From Nitrospira sp. (GTDB lineage: Bacteria > Nitrospirota > Nitrospiria > Nitrospirales > Nitrospiraceae), in the NCBI GenBank assembly GCA_029194725.1, contig JARFXQ010000004.1:1-64000 (forward strand): 64,000 bases of DNA, written 5' to 3'. The notes below the pieces were generated by a model. It was not told the origin of the DNA and did not search any database. It worked only from the letters and a program-made list of their open reading frames with translations. Position numbers and translations under genes: made by a program. The number at the start of each line of letters is the position of its first letter. The first letter of the stretch is position 1. This document shows, in pieces, positions 54,097 through 63,979 of this stretch.

Positions 54097-54633
54097 AATG
54101 ACGCGAATCTGTTCCGTATGGAAGTGGTGAATCTTTCGTTCTGGCTAAACGGAAACCTTTTCGAGCTTGGAAGTCATGGTGCCGCAATCAATCCAATCCG
54201 TCAATGACCTATGCGAAATAACATGAGCTCAGGGCAGAGTCAACCTTAGAGGTGTAAAACTTCTTGAACCGCAGATTGCCCGGCTTGATGCGCAGGACGG
54301 TGTTATTCCGCTCCAGCGTGAACTACGTGTCCACCGGTATCCCGCCGGTCGAGAGCACCACGGTCTGCTGAGTGATCGAGGTGAACGCCACCGGCTTGGA
54401 GAAGAGGACAGTCACAGTGGCATTGACGGGAGCGTTTGCGTCCCGGTTCGCGGGCTCGCGTGCGGAACCGTCGGGTCTCTTCCCATAGTTTGCATCTTAA
54501 TCGGTCTGTTTCCAGTCACGGTGATTACCGGAAATCCGGCCTGTCCCTGGTCTGTCTATTTTTGTGTTCAAGGGCTCAGCTAAGATATCAAGAGTCCGCA
54601 GCGGACTGTCCGAATGGAGAGGAGGACTCAAGG
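54097..54633. other. Spacer with the Ig-domain remnant
   Basis: About 537 bases. Apart from the pseudogene at 54251-54442 and the promoter region of the reductase gene I see nothing; 54097-54250 and 54443-54600 hold no supported gene. Confidence 0.45.
54251..54442 (-). pseudogene. Decayed Ig-like (Big_5/SbsA-type) domain fragment
   Basis: On the minus strand one frame reads NAPVNATVTVLFSKPVAF then SITQQTVVLSTGGIPV, meets TAG, and continues FTLERNNTVLRIKPGNL. This is the pattern of the bacterial Ig-like domain Big_5, with one in-frame stop and no start or end. It must be a leftover of a larger surface protein gene. Confidence 0.6.
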
Positions 54634-55358
54634 ATGCAGACGAATGCCGCCGAGGTCGTCCGAGTGCATGATCTCACACACGATGTCCGTGAGCTCGACT
54701 TGAGATTGATCTCGCCTGCGACACTGGACTTCCAGCCGGGGCAATTCATTTCTTTTGAGATTCCCGTCGAGGGGAGGCCGCATTCGATGACACGTGCCTA
54801 TTCGATTGCCTCGCCGCTCAGTCAACGGAGCATCCTGACATTGGTCTTCAACCGCGTGGACCACGGACCAGGATCGACATGGCTCTTTGGTCTCAAACCC
54901 GGCGATCAGGTCCATTTCAAAGGCCGGCGGGAAGTTTTCGTCTGCGCGCCGATGCGCCACGCAATCTCCTATTTGTCGCGACCGGCACGGGGATTGCCCC
55001 GATCCACTCTATGCTCCATACCCTGTTACCCAAAGCCACCCCGCAGGTCGTGACCTTGCTATGGGGTCTCCGAGCCCAGCGGGATCTGTATTCTCAGGAA
55101 GAGCTGCACGAACTGGCGGCCCGGCATCCCCTGTTTCACAGTACCATCACCTTGTCCCGTCCGGATCCGGGATGGACCGGTCCGACCGGTCGCGTCACCG
55201 CTCTGGTGCAGGAGCGTGTCAAGACGGTGGATAACCTCGCCGTGTATCTCTGCGGAAACGGCGGGATGATTAGGGACGTGACCGATTTTCTCCGCTCGAA
55301 AAGCCTCTGTCCGATCTATCGCGAGAAGTGGTACGACGAAGGGAAAGAAGAGGAATGA
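54634..55358 (+). pseudogene. Ferredoxin-NADP reductase-like gene with a one-base frameshift
   Basis: The first 95 codons (FQPGQFISFEIPVEGRPHSM, TRAYSIASPLSQ, the FAD site) and the last 145 codons (FVATGTGIAPIHSMLHTLLP, LLWGLRAQRDLY, VYLCGNGGMIRDV, the NAD(P) site) belong to one FNR-family reductase but are in different frames. The junction is near 54915-54925 (CATTTCAAAGGCCGGCGGGA): adding one C restores FKGPAGSFRLRADAPRNLLF and gives 241 residues. Strong ribosome-binding site (GGAGG). Either a real pseudogene or a sequencing error in a GC-rich run. Confidence 0.85.
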
Positions 55359-55441
55359 CATTTCTGGTCGTGCCCATTGCTCTTCGTCTGTTAGGAAGAA
55401 GGGAAAAGGGGACCGACTAAGCCAGCCCATCTTTAGCGATC

Positions 55442-55633
55442 TTACTCCAGAGACAGCAGATCTTCCGGGATCTCGATTGCTGACCCATCCGAAAACTCAA
55501 CGAGGTACAGATTGTAACGATGACTCTCCCGCATACCGCATACGGAACCTTTTTGCCCGGGACGCATAGCTTCAGGCGCATAAATGGCCACTCTAATTCC
55601 CTGTCCCCAGTCATATTTAAAGTTTTTGTCCAT
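55442..55633 (-). CDS. Small conserved hypothetical protein
   Basis: A 63-residue protein; the last third, YLVEFSDGSAIEIPEDLLSL, is a strand-rich motif that I have seen in small Nitrospira-type proteins after a GSVCG turn (here QKGSVCGMRESHRYN). It may be an SH3-like fold. No signal or membrane segment. The ATG lacks a good ribosome-binding site. No function can be named. Confidence 0.6.
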   Translation of the reverse strand: MDKNFKYDWGQGIRVAIYAPEAMRPGQKGSVCGMRESHRYNLYLVEFSDGSAIEIPEDLLSLE

Positions 55634-55829
55634 TATGCAACTCTAGTACTTTTTATAGGCAACTAAAGGAGTGCCATTGGCGCTCGTAACTCTAAGGAGA
55701 TGAGGAGAAACGAGAAACGCGCTGCGAACTATTCGTGTCATTCGTTTTTTCGACCGACTAGGATTGTAGGGGATTAGGCATGGAAGGCAAGCAAAGACAA
55801 GATGCGGAGATGGGATCTACGACGAGCGC

Positions 55830-57182
55830 TTACTTCTTCCTGACCATGAGGCGGAGCGGTGTGCCGGTGAATTGGTAGGTCTCGCGCAGTTGATTCTCCA
55901 AATATTTCAGATATGAGGGCGTGAGATCTTCCGGATGGCCGACGAATAATGCAAAGACCGGCGGTTTGGTGGCCACCTGGGTGATATAGGCGGATTTCGT
56001 CACGGCTGATGGCTTGTGCTTGCGAACCGGCAAGGGATGGCTGACCAGAATCTTCTGCAGCCAGGCATTCAGCGCGCCGGTGGGAACACGCTTGGTAAAC
56101 ATCGTATGCACGTCCTTGAGGAGCGGGAAGAGACGACGGATGGAGTCCGGTTTGAGGGCTGATCCATACAGGATCGGCGTCCAGGTGAGAAAGGGAAACC
56201 GGCGGCGGAGTTCGCGCTCATAGTCTTGCCTCGCCTGAGCATCTCCGGCTCGTAAGTCCCACTTGTTGATCAACAGAATGCAGGCGCGCCCTTGCTTCAG
56301 AATGGCTCCGGCGATCTTGGTGTCTTGTTCCGTAACACCTTCCAAACCATCGAGCAGGAGGACAGCGATGTCGGACCGACCGATGGCGCGAAGCGATCGG
56401 AGTACACTGTAGCCTTCCACTCCACGGTCCACCTTGCCGCGCCGTCTGATGCCCGCCGTGTCGGTGAAGACATAGCGTTCGTTCTGATGTGTGACCAGTG
56501 AGTCGATCGGATCACGTGTCGTTCCTGGAACATCGCTGACGACGACCCGTTCCTCTCCAAGCAGGGTGTTCACGAGAGTGGATTTGCCGACGTTCGGGCG
56601 TCCCACCACGGCCACGCGGGGGAGTTGTTGCAGCTCGTCGGACTCATCGGCCGATGGAAGGAGGGGGTAAATGGCGTCCAACAGCTCAGCGACACCGAGA
56701 CCATGCTCGGCGGACACAGGATAGAGCTGGTCAGTGCCCAAGCGGTAGAAGTCGGCCAGTAAAGGCTCGGACTTCGGCGTGTCGATCTTGTTGATCGCAT
56801 AAAACAGAGGTTTGGTCACCCCACGTAGAAGTCGCACGACTTCATGATCCGGGGGGGTCAATCCCGAACGACCGTCCAAGAGCACGATGAGGATATCCGC
56901 TTCAGCAATCGCCAGTTCCGACTGTCGTCGAATCAAGGACAACATGCTGTCGGAGGCAGACGGATCCAGCCCACCCGTGTCGACCAGCCGAAACTTTCGG
57001 TCGCGGTAGGTAGCATCGGCATAGTTACGGTCACGGGTCACACCGGGAACGTCGTCCACAATGGCGATCTTTGCGCCCAAGATTTTATTGAACAGCGTCG
57101 ACTTCCCCACGTTCGGCCGACCTATGATGGCGACCGTGGGAAGTGAAGCCTGATTGGTGACGAGTGATGAGTGTGGAGCCAT
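55830..57182 (-). CDS. der: GTPase Der (EngA)
   Basis: A 450-residue double-GTPase needed for 50S ribosome assembly. G domain 1: P-loop GRPNVGKST at 21-29, DTGGLDP and NKIDT. G domain 2: the second GRPNVGKST (about 195), DTAGIRRRGKVDRG and NKWDL. A KH-like domain ends the protein (YLKYLENQLRETYQFTGTPL). The first 12 residues (MAPHSSLVTNQA) derive from a CTCATCACTC-type sequence repeat. It is divergently arranged with the HAD gene. Confidence 0.97.
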   Translation of the reverse strand: MAPHSSLVTNQASLPTVAIIGRPNVGKSTLFNKILGAKIAIVDDVPGVTRDRNYADATYRDRKFRLVDTGGLDPSASDSMLSLIRRQSELAIAEADILIVLLDGRSGLTPPDHEVVRLLRGVTKPLFYAINKIDTPKSEPLLADFYRLGTDQLYPVSAEHGLGVAELLDAIYPLLPSADESDELQQLPRVAVVGRPNVGKSTLVNTLLGEERVVVSDVPGTTRDPIDSLVTHQNERYVFTDTAGIRRRGKVDRGVEGYSVLRSLRAIGRSDIAVLLLDGLEGVTEQDTKIAGAILKQGRACILLINKWDLRAGDAQARQDYERELRRRFPFLTWTPILYGSALKPDSIRRLFPLLKDVHTMFTKRVPTGALNAWLQKILVSHPLPVRKHKPSAVTKSAYITQVATKPPVFALFVGHPEDLTPSYLKYLENQLRETYQFTGTPLRLMVRKK

Positions 57183-57287
57183 GGGAGGAGATAAAAGAAA
57201 TTACCGGACCGTAACACAGGAATTTTGAGAAAGACAACGGTCGGCCCGACTCGTGTTTGACCGATGGCTCCGGTATACTTTGCGTTG

Positions 57288-57986
57288 ATGACTCATCACT
57301 CATTACCCATCACTAATCACTCGATCGACTGGGCTCAAATCGACGATGTGCTGCTCGATATGGATGGGACGTTGCTCGATCGCCACTTCGATAACTTCTT
57401 TTTTGAGGAGGAGCTGCCGCGTCGATATGCGGCGCTGCACAATCTGCGGTTTGAGGAAGCCCGCGAACGCCTGATGGCGATGTATCGATCGGTCGAAGGC
57501 GAATTGGCTTGGACGGACCTGAACTACTGGACGAAGCGGGTCGGCATCGATGTGGTGGCGATGCACAAGGAACTCGATCACATGATAGCCTTTCTCCCCG
57601 GCGCAGACGAATTCTTGCGCCATCTTCGGCAGCTCGGGAAGCCGGTGACCATTGTGACGAACGCTCACTCTACCGGTGTGTCGGTCAAAGTGGCCAAGAC
57701 CGGCCTGGATCGCTATGTCGCCCGGATCGTGGATGCCTTCGAGGTCGGCTATCTCAAAATGCGATCGGAGTATTGGCCGAACTGCCAACGTTTGTTGGGT
57801 TTCGATCCGTCGCGCTCCCTGTTCATGGATGACGATGAAGGATGTCTAATGGCCGCGAAAGAGTTTGGGGTGGCCCACCTGGTTCACAGCGCCAAATCGA
57901 GTTCGCAATTGCCGCCGTCTCCGCTTCCTCAGTTTCTCTCCATCAGCGGATTTGCGCCACTTCTTAACGGCCGGTCATCAGCCTAG
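57288..57986 (+). CDS. HAD-family hydrolase, YrfG-like nucleotidase
   Basis: A 232-residue HAD phosphatase: motif I DDVLLDMDGTLLD at about 19, motif II VTNAH near 128, motif III Lys in MRSEYW context, motif IV FMDDDEGCL. The HFDNFFFEEELPRRY and DLNYWTKRVGIDV stretches match YrfG-type GMP/IMP nucleotidases. ATG 57288 follows a TATACT at 57274-57279 at the distance of a leaderless transcript. Residues 2-11 (THHSLPITNH) come from the same DNA repeat type as the Der N-terminus. It ends 4 bases inside the next, convergent gene. Confidence 0.85.
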   Translation: MTHHSLPITNHSIDWAQIDDVLLDMDGTLLDRHFDNFFFEEELPRRYAALHNLRFEEARERLMAMYRSVEGELAWTDLNYWTKRVGIDVVAMHKELDHMIAFLPGADEFLRHLRQLGKPVTIVTNAHSTGVSVKVAKTGLDRYVARIVDAFEVGYLKMRSEYWPNCQRLLGFDPSRSLFMDDDEGCLMAAKEFGVAHLVHSAKSSSQLPPSPLPQFLSISGFAPLLNGRSSA

Positions 57987-58603
57987 CCAGCTCCGATCGC
58001 TGCGCCTCGGTACATCTCACCGCCTAGTCTTGGTACATCCTTCATGGTAAATCGATCGAGCTGGGTGATGTGTAGACCGGCCTGAGCAATCAGCCGGTCG
58101 ATCTGACGGTTGAGGTTACATCCGCAACCGATCACGTTCTGAATGGGATTCAGCCGGTCCTGCCAGGCGGCGATCTTTCGGTCATCGCTCCTGCCATGTT
58201 CTAAGAATAGAAACCTACCTCCCGGTTTGAGGACACGCCGCACTTCTTGCAGCGCGGGTACCGGATCGGGAATCGTACAGAGAGTCCAGGTACTCACCAC
58301 ATAGTCGAAGGGCCGATCAGCATAGGGCAGCGCCTCGGCAGTGCCTCGTTCGATATGGAGGGGGAAGGCCAGGTCGACGCTGCGGGCTGCGATCGTCTTC
58401 GGAAGGAGAAGAGCCGGGTCCACGGCGTGTAATGCGGTAACTGTCTTTTGATAATGCGCAAGATTCAGTCCAGTTCCAATCCCGAGTTCCAGAACTTCAC
58501 CATGGACCGGGATGAGGATCTCCCTTCGGAGGCGATGGAACTCCTCTCGCGCCATGACGCACTCCATGAGCCGGGGGAAGATGTGATCACAGTAGAATCC
58601 CAT
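57983..58603 (-). CDS. Class I SAM-dependent methyltransferase
   Basis: A 206-residue methyltransferase: motif I VLELGIGTGLNLAHYQ at about 37, motif II AVDPA, motif III GTAEALPYADRPFDYVVSTW, motif IV VLKPGGRFLFLEHGRS. Resembles METTL7-like lipid or thiol methyltransferases; substrate unknown. Converges with the HAD gene with a 4-base overlap and diverges from leuS. Confidence 0.88.
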   Translation of the reverse strand: MGFYCDHIFPRLMECVMAREEFHRLRREILIPVHGEVLELGIGTGLNLAHYQKTVTALHAVDPALLLPKTIAARSVDLAFPLHIERGTAEALPYADRPFDYVVSTWTLCTIPDPVPALQEVRRVLKPGGRFLFLEHGRSDDRKIAAWQDRLNPIQNVIGCGCNLNRQIDRLIAQAGLHITQLDRFTMKDVPRLGGEMYRGAAIGAG

Positions 58604-58706
58604 CGCACGGGCAGTATAACAAAGTAATTCGGCCCTTCCACTTCGGAACTTGTGACCCCAGGGGGGCTATGTTAGAGTCCTCCGTTCTTTTTGGCACCTG
58701 ACGACC

Positions 58707-61142
58707 ATGAGTAAAGGATACGATCACCACGCCATCGAGGTGAAATGGCAGGCCTATTGGGAACAGCACCGCCCATTCAAGGCCTCCGAAGACCTATCGA
58801 AGCCCAAGTTTTACTGTCTGGACATGTTTCCCTATCCGTCCGGGTCGGGCCTTCACGTCGGCCACCTCGAAGGGTACACCGCCACCGATATTGTCTCACG
58901 GTACAAACGGATGAAGGGGTTCAACGTGCTGCACCCGATGGGCTGGGATGCGTTCGGTCTGCCGGCTGAACAGTACGCGGTGAAAACCGGCATTCATCCG
59001 GCTATTACGACGGCCGAAAATATCGCTACCTTCAAGCGGCAGATGAAGCGAGTCGGACTCTCGTACGACTGGGAGCGAGAGCTCAGTACCACGGACCCGC
59101 AGTACTATCGCTGGACCCAATGGATTTTCCTCAAGCTCTTCGAACGCGGATTGGCCTACGTCGCGGAGGTTCCCGTCAACTGGTGCCCGGCGCTCGGCAC
59201 GGTGCTGGCGAATGAGGAAATCGTTGACGGCAAGAGCGAAGTCGGCGGTTTCGACGTGATCCGCAAACCAATGCGGCAATGGGTGCTCAAGATCACCGCC
59301 TATGCCGATCGGTTGCTAGAGGACTTGAAACTCGTCGACTGGCCTCCCAGTACGCTGGAGATGCAAAAAAACTGGATCGGGCGATCGATCGGTGCTGAGG
59401 TTGATTTTTCACTGGTCGATCAGAAGGGCGTGATTCGAGTGTTCACGACCAGGCCAGACACACTTTTCGGCGCGACCTACATGGTCTTGGCGCCTGAACA
59501 TCCGCTTGTCGACCTGGTCGCGAGTGGGGAGCAAAAAGGCGCCGTCCAGGCCTATCGTGAAACGGCGGCGAAGAAAAGCGATCTGCAACGACAAGAGCTC
59601 GATAAGGAAAAGACCGGAGTCTTCACCGGCGGCTACGCCGTCAACCCGGTGAACCAGGAACGTTTGCCGATTTGGATCGCCGATTATGTGCTGATGAGTT
59701 ACGGGACCGGCGCGATCATGGCCGTGCCGGCGCACGACGAGCGAGACTGGTCGTTCGCGCGTCACTATCAGCTGCCCATCCGCGAAGTGATTTCCGGCGG
59801 GAATGTACAGGAAGCTGCCTTTACCGACACCGAACGCGGTAGGGTTGTGAATTCAGCAACCAGTGACAACAGTTTTTCGATCAATGGTTTCACACCGTCC
59901 GAAGCGATCCCAAGAATTACTGAGTGGCTAGTGAAGCAAGGCAAGGGAACCAGGGCAGTGAACTACAAACTACGCGATTGGCTGTTCGCTCGACAGCGTT
60001 ATTGGGGCGAACCGTTCCCGATCCTGTGGGTCGAGGGAGAGGCGCATCCGCTTCCGGAGGAGCAATTGCCTCTCGTGTTGCCGGAGACCGACAACTTCAA
60101 GCCGTCCGGTACCGGTGAGAGCCCACTGGCCAACTTGGATGCATGGCTGGCGACGGTCGATCCTTCCACCAGTCAGCCGGCGCGCCGTGAAACCAACACC
60201 ATGCCTCAGTGGGCCGGCTCCTGCTGGTATTACCTGAGATTTATCGATCCCAAGAATTCCATCCAGCTTGTGGATCCGGTAAGAGAGCGCTATTGGATGC
60301 CTGTAGACCTGTATATCGGGGGCAGCGAGCATGCCGTGCTGCATCTCCTGTATGCTCGGTTCTGGCATAAGGTCCTGTTCGATATCGGTGTGGCAAGCAC
60401 TTCCGAACCGTTCCTGAAGTTGGTGCATCAGGGCATCGTCTTGGGAGAAGACAATCAAAAGATGTCGAAATCGCGCGGCAACGTGGTCAACCCTGATGAG
60501 ATGATCGATCAGTTCGGCGCGGATGCGGTACGGCTCTATGAAATGTTTATGGGTCCACTCGAGGCGATGAAACCTTGGAGCACCAGAGGCGTGGAAGGCG
60601 TGACCCGTTTCTTGGAACGAGTCTGGCGGCTGATGGTCGATGAGCAAAGCCGACTTTCGAGCGCTCTCGTCTCGACTGCGCCGAGCCTCGACCATCAACG
60701 TTTGCTTCATCAAACAATCAAGAAAGTCACCGAGGACATCGAGGCCTTGCGTTTCAATACGGCGATCTCCCAAATGATGATTTTCACGAACGAAATGACG
60801 AAGGCCCAACAGCGGTCGCGAGCTGTGATCGAGCCGTTCGTTTTGTTGCTCTCGCCGTTCGCGCCGCATGTCGCCGACGAACTTTGGAGCATTCTGGGGC
60901 ACCAGCCCAGCGTCTCGCAGCAGCCTTGGCCAACCTTCGATCCGGCGATGACGGTTAGTGAGCGCATGATCATTCCCATTCAGGTGAACGGCAGGCTCAG
61001 GGCTAAAATCGATGTGTCTGCAGAGGCGGAGCGTGAAGAGATTGAACGGCTGGCACGCGCGGAAGCGGCGGAGTGGCTCCAAGAGAAAGAGCCGAAGAAG
61101 GTGATCTATGTCGAAAAGAAGTTGCTCAACTTCGTTGTTTAG
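58707..61142 (+). CDS. leuS: Leucyl-tRNA synthetase
   Basis: An 811-residue class I synthetase: HIGH-type motif [20 protein letters not shown] at about 51, a full CP1 editing domain ([20 protein letters not shown]), and [15 protein letters not shown] at about 590. C-terminal anticodon domain intact ([20 protein letters not shown]). Length is at the short end of the bacterial range. It leads the run leuS-lptE-holA, with lptE starting 9 bases after its stop. Confidence 0.98.
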   Translation: MSKGYDHHAIEVKWQAYWEQHRPFKASEDLSKPKFYCLDMFPYPSGSGLHVGHLEGYTATDIVSRYKRMKGFNVLHPMGWDAFGLPAEQYAVKTGIHPAITTAENIATFKRQMKRVGLSYDWERELSTTDPQYYRWTQWIFLKLFERGLAYVAEVPVNWCPALGTVLANEEIVDGKSEVGGFDVIRKPMRQWVLKITAYADRLLEDLKLVDWPPSTLEMQKNWIGRSIGAEVDFSLVDQKGVIRVFTTRPDTLFGATYMVLAPEHPLVDLVASGEQKGAVQAYRETAAKKSDLQRQELDKEKTGVFTGGYAVNPVNQERLPIWIADYVLMSYGTGAIMAVPAHDERDWSFARHYQLPIREVISGGNVQEAAFTDTERGRVVNSATSDNSFSINGFTPSEAIPRITEWLVKQGKGTRAVNYKLRDWLFARQRYWGEPFPILWVEGEAHPLPEEQLPLVLPETDNFKPSGTGESPLANLDAWLATVDPSTSQPARRETNTMPQWAGSCWYYLRFIDPKNSIQLVDPVRERYWMPVDLYIGGSEHAVLHLLYARFWHKVLFDIGVASTSEPFLKLVHQGIVLGEDNQKMSKSRGNVVNPDEMIDQFGADAVRLYEMFMGPLEAMKPWSTRGVEGVTRFLERVWRLMVDEQSRLSSALVSTAPSLDHQRLLHQTIKKVTEDIEALRFNTAISQMMIFTNEMTKAQQRSRAVIEPFVLLLSPFAPHVADELWSILGHQPSVSQQPWPTFDPAMTVSERMIIPIQVNGRLRAKIDVSAEAEREEIERLARAEAAEWLQEKEPKKVIYVEKKLLNFVV

Positions 61143-61151
61143 GAGCGCTGA

Positions 61152-61799
61152 GTGCTGAGTGCTGAGGCTACGAAGAACAGGCGTCAATCGCGAAGGGAGC
61201 CGTTCGTTCTTATTTTCATCACTCTCGTCTCAGCACTCATCGCCTCGACGATCGTCGCCTGCGGCTATCAGTTTCGAGTGGGGGGAGCGGGACCGACTAT
61301 CGGAGCAGCACCTGCCACGACGTCCAAAGAACCACGGCCGCGCCTTGTTATCAGGACGTTGATCAACAGCAGCTATGAGCCGAATCTGGAAACACGATAC
61401 ACCAATTATTTCCGCGAGGAGTTTTCCGCCGGCAGTGGAGCACAGATCGTGTCGGATTCCGAAACGGCGGATCTCGTACTGACCGGGACAATCCTTTCGG
61501 TGATCGTGTCGACCCTCAGTTTTACGCTGTCGGAGACGTTCGAAAGGAGGGTCGAGGTGATCGTCTCGGTTCGGGTTGAAGGCGTTGGACCCGGCAAAGC
61601 GGTCTGGACACAAATCGCAAAAGGTGCGTCGGAGTTTTTCATTACGACCGATCTCCAATTTAATCGGGCGCTGCAGGATCGCGCGGAGGAGCAGGCTGGT
61701 CGCTATGTGGCGGCCGACCTGGCGGCGCGTTTCCTCTTAGAGCTCGAGACGAGCGGCTTCACGAAGCAAGCGTCAGCACCGGCTTCTGCATCTCACTAA
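61152..61799 (+). CDS. lptE: LPS assembly lipoprotein LptE
   Basis: A 215-residue outer-membrane lipoprotein. Signal and lipobox: ALIASTIVACGYQFRVGG, lipidated Cys at about 37, followed by the GYxF motif of LptE. It plugs the LptD barrel and helps place LPS in the outer leaflet. GTG start with AGGAG 7 bases upstream. The N-terminal 18 residues are extra and partly derive from a GTGCTGAGTGCTGAG-type repeat. Gene order leuS-lptE-holA is conserved in many Gram-negatives. Confidence 0.93.
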   Translation: MLSAEATKNRRQSRREPFVLIFITLVSALIASTIVACGYQFRVGGAGPTIGAAPATTSKEPRPRLVIRTLINSSYEPNLETRYTNYFREEFSAGSGAQIVSDSETADLVLTGTILSVIVSTLSFTLSETFERRVEVIVSVRVEGVGPGKAVWTQIAKGASEFFITTDLQFNRALQDRAEEQAGRYVAADLAARFLLELETSGFTKQASAPASASH

Positions 61800-61816
61800 A
61801 AGCGAAGGTTTACCCG

Positions 61817-62929
61817 ATGGCATCAGCGGTGAATTACGTGCAGCTGGAGTCGACGTTGAAACAGGGGGGTGCTGGGTCCCTGTATCTCGTCGTAGGGGAA
61901 GAAGACCTTTTAAGGGATTCTGCGCTCGCCGCCATCAAGCGCGCAGCCATTGGGAGTGAAGGGGATGAATTCAACTACGCACTGTTCTATGGGGATGAAG
62001 CGAGCGGAACCGAGATCAGGGACAGTGTGTCGGCAGTACCAGTCTTCGCGGAGCGCCGGTTGGTCGTCGTGAAGGGGACGGAGAAACTGACCGTTCGAGA
62101 AAGCGACCTGCTGCTCGATTATGTGGAAAAACCTGTGGAATCCACGACGCTGGTGTTCGTGAGCTCCAAATTGGACGGTCGGTTGAAATTCTCTCAGGCT
62201 CTGACCAGAGCGGCAATCGTAGTCGATTGTTCACCCCTCCGCGACGCGCAGCTGCCTGCTTGGATCGTCAATGAAGCGAAACGGGTCGGGCTTCGTTTGG
62301 ATGATGCGGCAGCCCAGGTACTGCAAGAGGTCTGTGGTGGATCACTGTATAGCGTGCGGCGCGAATTGGAGAAGCTGGCCTCGTATGTACCGGGCAATCG
62401 CTCTGTCACCGTTGACGACGTCCACCTGCTGCGCGGCACGGATCCGGGGGCCTCAGTGTTTGATTTGACCCTCGCCATCGCAGAGGGTCGTCCGGGGCGA
62501 GTCCTTTCCATCCTGGCGCGTAACCTTGAAGCAGGAGAGGCTCCGCTTCGGATCCTCGGTTCTCTCGCATGGCAGTATCGACGCCTCTGGAAAGTCAAAG
62601 AGTCGCTGACCAACGGTGGCCGTGAAGGAGAGGCAGCCAGGAGCTTGCGTATGGAGCCCTGGAAAGTCCGCGCTTTCCTCGATCGGTTTTCTGAGTCACA
62701 TCTTCAAGGGGCGCTGCGCCTGTTTCTCGACACCGATGGGAGACTCAAGGGTGGAAGCGGGAGTCGTCCCAGAATCGTGCTGGAGCGTCTGTTGTTGAAG
62801 CTCTGTGAGGACACCGCAGGCCGACGCGTTGAGCCGTCTCTCCATCCTGCGGACTCACCGAAGAAGGTTCCTTCGCGAGTCCTGTCGAACGTGCGAACGA
62901 TTAAGAGCCGGAACCGGACAGGGCGTTGA
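61817..62929 (+). CDS. holA: DNA polymerase III delta subunit
   Basis: A 370-residue clamp-loader subunit. N-terminal domain (LYLVVGEEDLLRDSALAAIK), central DAVFGRDAVD-like segment replaced by VFAERRLVVVKGTEKL, and C-terminal collar (LRILGSLAWQYRRLWKVKES). It opens the beta clamp. It starts 17 bases after lptE and overlaps rpsT by 29 bases at its 3' end, on the opposite strand. The last 35 residues are a basic tail with no assigned role. Confidence 0.93.
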   Translation: MASAVNYVQLESTLKQGGAGSLYLVVGEEDLLRDSALAAIKRAAIGSEGDEFNYALFYGDEASGTEIRDSVSAVPVFAERRLVVVKGTEKLTVRESDLLLDYVEKPVESTTLVFVSSKLDGRLKFSQALTRAAIVVDCSPLRDAQLPAWIVNEAKRVGLRLDDAAAQVLQEVCGGSLYSVRRELEKLASYVPGNRSVTVDDVHLLRGTDPGASVFDLTLAIAEGRPGRVLSILARNLEAGEAPLRILGSLAWQYRRLWKVKESLTNGGREGEAARSLRMEPWKVRAFLDRFSESHLQGALRLFLDTDGRLKGGSGSRPRIVLERLLLKLCEDTAGRRVEPSLHPADSPKKVPSRVLSNVRTIKSRNRTGR

Positions 62930-63179
62930 CGCGAATGGCCAAACGTGAAATCCGTCGGGATGCGGTGTTGCGATGAAGGATGCCTTTCGAAACAGCTTTC
63001 CCGATCGCCGAGGTCGCTTCTCGGAAGCTGGCCCTGGCCTCATCTGCGTTCTTCTCCGATGCGGCGGACTGAACCTTCTTGATAAGCGTCTTGACCATGT
63101 TGACGGTGGCCCGATTCCGCTCATGTCGCCGCTCGGCTTGACGGGCGTGTCGAATCGTTGATTTATGAGACTGAGGCAT
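62901..63179 (-). CDS. rpsT: Ribosomal protein bS20
   Basis: A 92-residue, basic, three-helix 30S protein (HKSTIRHARQAERRHERNRA, MVKTLIKKV, GILHRNTASRRISRL). It binds 16S rRNA early in assembly. It converges on holA with a 29-bp overlap. ATG start with AGGAG 8 bases upstream (RC of CTCCT near 63186). Confidence 0.95.
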   Translation of the reverse strand: MPQSHKSTIRHARQAERRHERNRATVNMVKTLIKKVQSAASEKNADEARASFREATSAIGKAVSKGILHRNTASRRISRLAIRVNALSGSGS

Positions 63180-63268
63180 CGATCACTCCTAATGGTTAAA
63201 GAGGTTGAGTAGTATCATAGGGTGTCGCCGATCGTCAAGGATCGGCCTGAAGAAGGAGTAAGGGCACA

Positions 63269-63979
63269 GTGAAGATCGTTGCACAAGACCGACTTATTTT
63301 CGCATTGGACGTCCCTTCAGCGGCAGAAGCAGATCGACTCTTGGACCAACTTCAGGGACATATCGCTTTCGTGAAGGTGGGTCTTGAGCTATACACTGCG
63401 GCAGGCCCGGCCATGGTCCAACGGATTGTGGCGCGGGGCATGCGGGTGTTTCTTGACTTGAAGTTTCTTGATATCGAAGAGACGGTTCGTCGTGCGACGG
63501 CACGGGTCGCGTCGATGGGCGTGGATTTCTTGACCGTTCATGCGAACCGCAAGGCGCTCACAGCTGCCGCGCAGGGGCGAGAAGGGTCATCGCTCAAACT
63601 GTTGGCCGTAACTGTGCTGACGAACTTCGACAGCAACGATCTTCGCGAAATGGGCATACAACGAACGGTGCAAGATCTTGTCATAGCCCGAGCGTTGCTG
63701 GCTTCAGAGGTCGGCTGTGACGGCGTGGTGGCATCCGGTGAAGAAGCAGCAGCCATCCGCCAGAAAATCGGTCCGCGTTTTGAGATTGTCACGCCGGGGG
63801 TCCGGCCGACAGGCAAAGCGGTCGACGATCATGCCAGAGCGACGACTCCGACCCAAACGATCGCGTCTGGTGCCGATTATCTCGTGATCGGCCGACCCAT
63901 TCGTGATGCAGCAGATCCACCAGCAACCGTGGCCGCCATTCTTGCCGAGATGCAGGCTGCCTTTGATGCAAGGCAGTAA
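63269..63979 (+). CDS. pyrF: Orotidine 5'-phosphate decarboxylase
   Basis: A 236-residue TIM barrel that makes UMP from OMP. The catalytic set is Asp63, Lys65 and Asp68 in FLDLKFLDIEETV (the common form is DLKFHDIPNTV), with Lys36 nearby (FVKVGLELY), and the phosphate loop in VTPGVRPTG and YLVIGRPI. All DxKxxD residues are kept. GTG start (63269) with GAAGGAG 13 bases upstream. It is the last complete gene; the window ends 21 bases after its stop. Confidence 0.97.
   Translation: MKIVAQDRLIFALDVPSAAEADRLLDQLQGHIAFVKVGLELYTAAGPAMVQRIVARGMRVFLDLKFLDIEETVRRATARVASMGVDFLTVHANRKALTAAAQGREGSSLKLLAVTVLTNFDSNDLREMGIQRTVQDLVIARALLASEVGCDGVVASGEEAAAIRQKIGPRFEIVTPGVRPTGKAVDDHARATTPTQTIASGADYLVIGRPIRDAADPPATVAAILAEMQAAFDARQ

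Noticed and set aside
59970..61187. 405-codon minus-strand frame opposite leuS
   Set aside because: Antisense shadow of leuS; no family signature and no ribosome-binding site.
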